From an uncultured Rivibacter sp. (GTDB lineage: Bacteria; Pseudomonadota; Gammaproteobacteria; Burkholderiales; Burkholderiaceae), in contig CAMLNA010000126.1 of assembly GCA_946481025.1 (NCBI GenBank), forward strand, positions 1-12,395: DNA of 12,395 nt, read 5' to 3'. Below are positions 7,473 through 12,395 of the stretch, in pieces. Both the position numbers and the translations under genes were made by a program. Position 1 is the stretch's first letter. Every line of letters begins with the position of its first letter. The notes beneath the pieces were generated by a model. It did not search any database and was not told the DNA's origin. It worked only from the letters and a program-made list of their open reading frames with translations.

Positions 7473-9599
7473 CTACGTCTGAGGCGGCGTCGATACACGG
7501 CCGTCGGCTGCCAGCACCGCGTCGACCGCGCGCTCGAGCAGGTTGCGGGTTTCAAGCGGCACCGCGAGCCGTTCGCTGGCCAGCCTCTCCAGTGCACGGC
7601 GGGTGTACGAATGCATGGCGCCCGGGGCGCTGCTGAACAGCCAGTGGTTGCGCGCCTCGCTCACCCACAACAGCCGCAGCGGCGTCCAGCCGCCTTGGAG
7701 TGCGAGGTGGCACCAGGTGCCGGTGCTGACACGGTCGAGCCAGGCGCCTGGCCTGGCCGCCGCCGGCGTGGGGTCGGACATCAGCTCGGCGGGCACGGTC
7801 TCGAGCGCGCTCACGTCGAGCAGGGAGTCGCCGCCCACGCTGCTGCCGCTCGGCACGTCGTCGAGCATTTCGTCGCGCATGCGCTGCACGATCTCCTCGG
7901 GGGTCAGGTCCCGCGTCCTGGCGGGCGCGTCGCCCTTCAAAAGCTCGGCATGACGCGCCATCAGGGCCTGCAGCACGGCCTCGCGCTCGGCATCGGGCAG
8001 GCGGATCAGGGCCATGCCGTCCTTGAGCCGCTGCACCAGCGGCGCCACCGCAGCGGCGAGGCGGCTGCGATCCTCGGCCGTGCGTGGCGGCTGCAGGCTG
8101 CGCAGCAGATGGTCCACCGTCTGCGCGTGCTGGGCGGTGGAGGGCGCGGCCGCACCGTCGCGCAGGCTGCTTTCTGCCAGCACGAGGCTCCATGTCTCGA
8201 CGAGAAAGCGCCGCAGCGATGCATCGAGCGGCGCAGGGCCGCCCGCCATCTGCGCGGCGAGCTGCTCCCGGTAGGTCGCCTGCAGCTCTTCGCGGCGTTC
8301 GGCGGCGCGCAGCTTCTCGATCGAAGAACCTGCGGCGCGCTGTTCCAGGCGCAGGTGCTTGAGCGCAATGGCTTCGAGCTGCGCCAGCGCCTCGGCATGC
8401 TGCGCGGCCTCCGGCGTGCGTGCCGCCGCCAGCGGGTCGAGCAACTGGTCGAGGTCGGCGAGGAAGGGCGCCAGCCGCGGGTCGGCCGGGTCGGCATAGC
8501 CCATCACATGGCTGGCGATGCGGTTCATCAGCCGCCAGCTGGGCTGGCTGTGGTCGTCCAGCAGCCGGGCGTCGCGCAGCGCGATGGTCAGCACCGGCTT
8601 CTGCAGGCGCGCCAGCCGCTGGTGCACCGCCGGGAGCAGCGTGGCGTCGTGCAGGATGCTTTCGAACAGCTGCGCGAGCAGCGAGACGACATGCCGATCG
8701 CCGTCGTTGCGCGCGGCCGCATCGAGCGCCTGCTGGTGGGCGCGGATGACGTTGGCTTCGCCGGCGCCGCCTGCCGGCAGTTGCGCGAGCACGCGGTCGA
8801 GCGCTGCATTCAGGCGCGCCGCGGCTTCGGGCGACAGGGGCAGCCCCGCGGCGCCTTCGCCGCGGGTGCGGCCACCGGCCAGCTCGTCGAGGGCGCCGGG
8901 GCGTGTCACGTCGAAGCCCGAGTTCGGCGGTGCCGCGCTGGGCGGCATGCCGCGGCCGGGCAGCTGCACGGCGCGGTAGGCGGCCGGTTGCACGCCCCAG
9001 CTCTCGAGACGCTTCAAGCCCTGTGCATAGGCCTCGCGAAGGCCGCGGGCCATGGGTTCGCCGGCCGCGCGCACGAGCAGCATGCGCGCCTCGGGCGCCA
9101 GCGCGAGCTCGGCGGTCGCCTCCCAGAAGGCGCGGGCCACCACCTCGGGCCGCAGCGGGTTGGCTTCGGCGCGGATGTCGCGTTCACCGCGCAGCGTGGC
9201 GGTGCGCGCCTGCAGCTCGCGCAGCTCCCACTCGGCCGAGAGTTCGGCCAGCTGCACCATGCGCATGACCTCGATGTCCTGCTCGGCCTGGTGCTCGTCC
9301 ACCAGCTGCAGCGCGTCCAGCGAAAACGCGCCGGACGCCTTGGGCGCCATCGCCGAGCCGCCCGCCTCCGCCGCTCGGGCGCGCAATCCGTCGACCGTGC
9401 GGCGCACCAGCTGCGGCTGCAGCTTCTGCAGCGCGCCCACCACTTCGGCCAGCTGCCCCTTGCCGGCATTGCGCAGGGCCGGCGCGTTGCCGGCGACCAG
9501 CGCCTGCTGGGTGTCCTGCAGCACCAGCGGCAGCCACTGCAGGGCGTGCGCGAGGCTGTCGTCGAGATGGCGTTGCAGCAGGGGCAGGGGGTGGTTCAT
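7473..9599 (-). CDS. DUF1631 family protein, function unknown
   Basis: The 708-residue protein is predicted soluble, with no signal peptide or transmembrane helix. It is mostly alpha-helical with many Ala, Leu, Arg and Glu. The overall pattern matches the proteobacterial DUF1631 family: an N-terminal helical part with the DALQLVDEHQAEQDIEVMRM segment, a long helical middle containing FESILHD and the RLQKPVLTIAL stretch, and a compact C-terminal region of about 100 residues (608-708) with TWCHLALQGGWTPLRLLWVS, then LFSSAPG and SYTRRALERL. That C-terminal part reads like a small beta-barrel followed by helices, and PilZ-like folds come to mind, but the RxxxR...DxSxxG c-di-GMP motif of PilZ is not visible. 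The ATG at 9599 is preferred because frame extension upstream would run through the groEL terminator. The gene lies downstream of groEL in the same direction but is separated from it by that terminator. The family call is firm; no function can be given. Confidence 0.85.
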   Translation of the reverse strand: MNHPLPLLQRHLDDSLAHALQWLPLVLQDTQQALVAGNAPALRNAGKGQLAEVVGALQKLQPQLVRRTVDGLRARAAEAGGSAMAPKASGAFSLDALQLVDEHQAEQDIEVMRMVQLAELSAEWELRELQARTATLRGERDIRAEANPLRPEVVARAFWEATAELALAPEARMLLVRAAGEPMARGLREAYAQGLKRLESWGVQPAAYRAVQLPGRGMPPSAAPPNSGFDVTRPGALDELAGGRTRGEGAAGLPLSPEAAARLNAALDRVLAQLPAGGAGEANVIRAHQQALDAAARNDGDRHVVSLLAQLFESILHDATLLPAVHQRLARLQKPVLTIALRDARLLDDHSQPSWRLMNRIASHVMGYADPADPRLAPFLADLDQLLDPLAAARTPEAAQHAEALAQLEAIALKHLRLEQRAAGSSIEKLRAAERREELQATYREQLAAQMAGGPAPLDASLRRFLVETWSLVLAESSLRDGAAAPSTAQHAQTVDHLLRSLQPPRTAEDRSRLAAAVAPLVQRLKDGMALIRLPDAEREAVLQALMARHAELLKGDAPARTRDLTPEEIVQRMRDEMLDDVPSGSSVGGDSLLDVSALETVPAELMSDPTPAAARPGAWLDRVSTGTWCHLALQGGWTPLRLLWVSEARNHWLFSSAPGAMHSYTRRALERLASERLAVPLETRNLLERAVDAVLAADGRVSTPPQT

Positions 9600-9624
9600 G
9601 TCGCGGTGCGAGAGGATCCCGCGG

Positions 9625-9653
9625 ATTATGGGCGGCCAAGAAAAAGGGCCGCA
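9625..9653 (-). promoter_or_regulatory. Weak candidate promoter for the DUF1631 gene overlapping the groEL terminator
   Basis: On the minus strand a CATAAT hexamer (9625-9630) lies 25 bases before the DUF1631 ATG. The region where a -35 box would be expected (about 9648-9653) falls inside the GC-rich terminator stem and reads TGCGGC, a poor match. If real, transcription would start near 9618 with a leader of about 20 bases and no evident Shine-Dalgarno sequence. Confidence 0.2.
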
Positions 9654-9668
9654 TCGCTGCGGCCCTTT
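9638..9668 (-). terminator. Intrinsic terminator of groES-groEL
   Basis: On the minus strand an 11-bp perfect stem (AAAGGGCCGCA with TGCGGCCCTTT, arms at 9658-9668 and 9643-9653) closes a 4-base loop and runs into TTTTTCTT. It lies 51 bp after the groEL stop codon. Stem, tetraloop and T-run are all textbook for Rho-independent termination in the groEL direction. The other strand shows only a three-base T-run after the stem, so it should work mainly one way. Confidence 0.93.
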
Positions 9669-9718
9669 GTGGCTTGCCTGCGTGCCGGATTTCACATCCG
9701 GTCGCGAGCGGGCGGGAC

Positions 9719-11392
<1,674 letters not shown>

Positions 11393-11683
11393 TTACTTCT
11401 CGACGACTGCGAAGAGGTCTTCTTCGCGCATCACCAGCAGTTCGTCGCCGTCGACCTTGACGGTCTGGCCGCTGTACTTGCCGAACAGCACGCGGTCGCC
11501 CACCTTGACGTTCAGGGCCACGAAATCGCCCTTGTCATTGCGCTTGCCGGGGCCGACTGCGAGCACTTCGCCCTGGTCGGGCTTCTCGGCGGCGTTGTCC
11601 GGGATCACGATGCCCGAAGCGGTCTTGGTTTCGTTTTCCAGGCGCTTGACGATCACGCGATCGTGCAAAGGACGAAGTTTCAT
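11393..11683 (-). CDS. groES: Co-chaperonin GroES (Hsp10)
   Basis: This is the heptameric lid of the GroEL chamber. The 96-residue protein shows the family start [14 protein letters not shown], the mobile loop (about 17-32) with the GroEL-binding tripeptide IVI (25-27), GEVLAVGPG in the roof region, [14 protein letters not shown] and the closing [13 protein letters not shown] strong Shine-Dalgarno AAGGAG (11689-11694) precedes the ATG by 5 bases. It is the first gene of the groES-groEL operon. The leader from the predicted start point near 11806 is about 120 bases and begins with the CIRCE inverted repeat. It also holds a small stem, GAGCG/CGCTC (11725-11742). A thermosensor role for the leader is possible but not shown. 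Confidence 0.99.
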   Translation of the reverse strand: MKLRPLHDRVIVKRLENETKTASGIVIPDNAAEKPDQGEVLAVGPGKRNDKGDFVALNVKVGDRVLFGKYSGQTVKVDGDELLVMREEDLFAVVEK

Positions 11684-11776
11684 TGCATCTCCTTGAGTAG
11701 AGGATCCTTGGGAACGTGTAGTTGGAGCGATTGTTTGCGCTCACTGACTCGGGCTCTGGCCGGCAGGTCCGGGTCA

Positions 11777-11803
11777 CTAGCACTCAACCTGGTCGAGTGC
11801 TAA
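11777..11803 (-). promoter_or_regulatory. CIRCE operator (HrcA binding site)
   Basis: The inverted repeat CTAGCACTC - 9 bases - GAGTGCTAA differs from the consensus TTAGCACTC-N9-GAGTGCTAA at a single outer position. HrcA represses chaperone genes at this site and is released when GroEL is busy with unfolded protein. It begins about three bases inside the predicted transcript, a usual place for this operator, so HrcA would block the promoter at 11813-11841. hrcA itself is not in the window. Confidence 0.97.
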
Positions 11804-11812
11804 CACCGCGGA

Positions 11813-11841
11813 ATTATAGGGATGGAGGAAGGCGTTTCAAG
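11813..11841 (-). promoter_or_regulatory. groESL promoter: sigma70 and heat-shock sigma32-like elements overlapping
   Basis: On the minus strand a perfect TATAAT (11813-11818) follows TTGAAA (11835-11840) with a 16-bp spacer, a near-consensus sigma70 promoter. The same bases also read CTTGAAA (11835-11841) - 13 bases - CCCTATAA (11814-11821). This closely follows the RpoH pattern CTTGAAA-N13-CCCCATnT, with mismatches at the fourth and last positions of the second box. The predicted start is near 11806, just ahead of CIRCE. The sigma70 reading is strong; the sigma32 reading is likely but less certain. Confidence 0.85.
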
Positions 11842-11889
11842 AGTGGGGCGCCGCCGCGACCGTGGTGTTGCATCGGTTCGGCTCGCGCC

Positions 11890-12075
11890 ATGGCGCTCAT
11901 GCATGCGGCCGTGGAAGGCGAGTGGGCCAACCCGGCATCGCTGCAGCCGTATTCGCTGCGTTCTTACGAACGCGTGTCGGCCCAGGGCTTCAAGGGCCTG
12001 AACCTGGTGGCGCAGTTCGGCTCGACCCATGCGGCCGATGCGAACCACATCGACAACCGGCTGGACGCTGCGTGA
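11890..12075 (+). pseudogene. Possible gene remnant, unrecognised
   Basis: A 61-codon stretch from ATG to TGA reads MALMHAAVEGEWANPASL, then YSLRSYERVSAQGFKGLNL, and ends NHIDNRLDAA. By my count roughly 50 of 61 codons end in G or C, and the choice of codons (CTG, GCG, GGC, CAG, AAC, GTG) matches the real genes nearby, which suggests coding descent. There is no Shine-Dalgarno sequence. Upstream in the same frame lies the groESL promoter region on the other strand, so a 5' part of the gene seems to be missing. The amino-acid mix is soluble and ordered. I do not recognise the family. Alternatives are a genuine small protein, or the chance open frame common in GC-rich DNA. Confidence 0.3.
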
Positions 12076-12202
12076 TGGTGTTCGTACCCCGACCAGGCGG
12101 CGCCGATCTCGTACCCGGGGAGCAACCCGCCATCAGCGAGAACGCGTCGGATCTGATGCGCATGAAGGCGGTCATCCTGGACGAGCCGGGCTGCCTGCCG
12201 TT

Positions 12203-12355
12203 CAGGAGATTCGGGATTGCCGCGCCGGCATCCTTGAGCTTGATCTGCCCGAGGCTGCCGCTCGTGACTCGGCCGGAGTCCAGCTCGGTGCCGTTCTCGA
12301 AGTGCACGTAGATGCGGCTTGTGATGCACGAGGTTCGAGTGATGCGTCGCGACAT
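12203..12355 (-). other. Coding-like segment, unrecognised, possibly frameshifted
   Basis: From an ATG at 12353-12355 the minus strand reads MSRRITRTSC..., then RIYVHFENGTELDSGRV and SLGQIKLKDAGAAIPNLL. Between about 12203 and 12313 almost every codon ends in G or C and the residues look like alternating strands and turns of a real protein. After about 12190 the same frame turns rich in Gly, Pro, Arg and Ser with poorer codons, and continues to a stop at 11990 overlapping the remnant on the other strand. This looks like a coding piece followed by loss of frame. The family is not recognised, and a chance frame cannot be excluded. Confidence 0.22.
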
Positions 12356-12395
12356 CGGCAGCTGCCGAAAGTCACGCGGGTGCGGCAGTGGCCCC

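Larger units (their letters stand above)
11842..12395. other. Region without a convincing intact gene
   Basis: Between the groESL promoter and the right edge (554 bp) no frame gives a recognisable complete protein. GC content stays high and no tRNA, repeat array or transposase fragment is seen. Two short segments have coding-like codon use on opposite strands and are listed separately (11890-12075 and 12203-12355). They may be remnants of decayed genes, or the second may belong to a gene broken by a frameshift. Confidence 0.5.

Noticed and set aside
12372..12395. C-terminal end of a minus-strand gene entering from the right edge
   Set aside because: Only seven codons precede a TGA; too little to support a gene call.

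Overview
The window is a chromosomal segment of a high-GC betaproteobacterium, most likely order Burkholderiales (Rubrivivax/Roseateles/Leptothrix-like). The evidence is strong G/C preference at third codon positions, a c-type cytochrome divergent from engB, a DUF1631 protein, a Wzi-family barrel, and groESL carrying both a CIRCE operator and a heat-shock-like promoter. No database search was possible, so the taxonomic call is inference. I see no CRISPR array, tRNA, rRNA, insertion sequence or phage module.

Layout. (1) Positions 1-1302: the 5' end of a leftward secreted cytochrome c gene, then rightward engB (ribosome-assembly GTPase) and rightward gdx/sugE (guanidinium exporter of the SMR family). 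(2) Positions 1451-3562: a rightward 703-residue protein joining an ExeA/PEP-CTERM-type AAA ATPase to a degenerate UDP-GlcNAc 2-epimerase-like (WecB-fold) domain. (3) Positions 3575-7405, leftward: a two-gene unit of a Wzi-family outer-membrane capsule-assembly protein followed 39 bp later by a patatin-like phospholipase with POTRA and beta-barrel (type Vd, PlpD-like). It converges on the ATPase gene with only 12 bp between stop codons. (4) Positions 7473-9599, leftward: a DUF1631 protein of unknown function. (5) Positions 9638-11841, leftward: the groES-groEL operon with an overlapping sigma70/sigma32-like promoter, a near-perfect CIRCE operator just downstream of the predicted start point, and a strong intrinsic terminator after groEL. 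(6) Positions 11842-12395: no convincing intact gene, only two short coding-like segments that may be remnants.

How the genes fit together. engB and groESL are housekeeping functions for ribosome assembly and protein folding. The middle block is envelope-oriented: the ATPase resembles those of exopolysaccharide/PEP-CTERM loci, its C-terminal domain derives from a sugar-nucleotide enzyme fold, Wzi proteins hold capsular polysaccharide at the outer membrane, and the patatin is predicted to be an outer-membrane or secreted lipase. No glycosyltransferase or polymerase gene is present here, so any joint role in surface polysaccharide is inference. The least ordinary item is the ATPase/pseudo-epimerase fusion, whose epimerase half appears to have lost the residues needed for catalysis.
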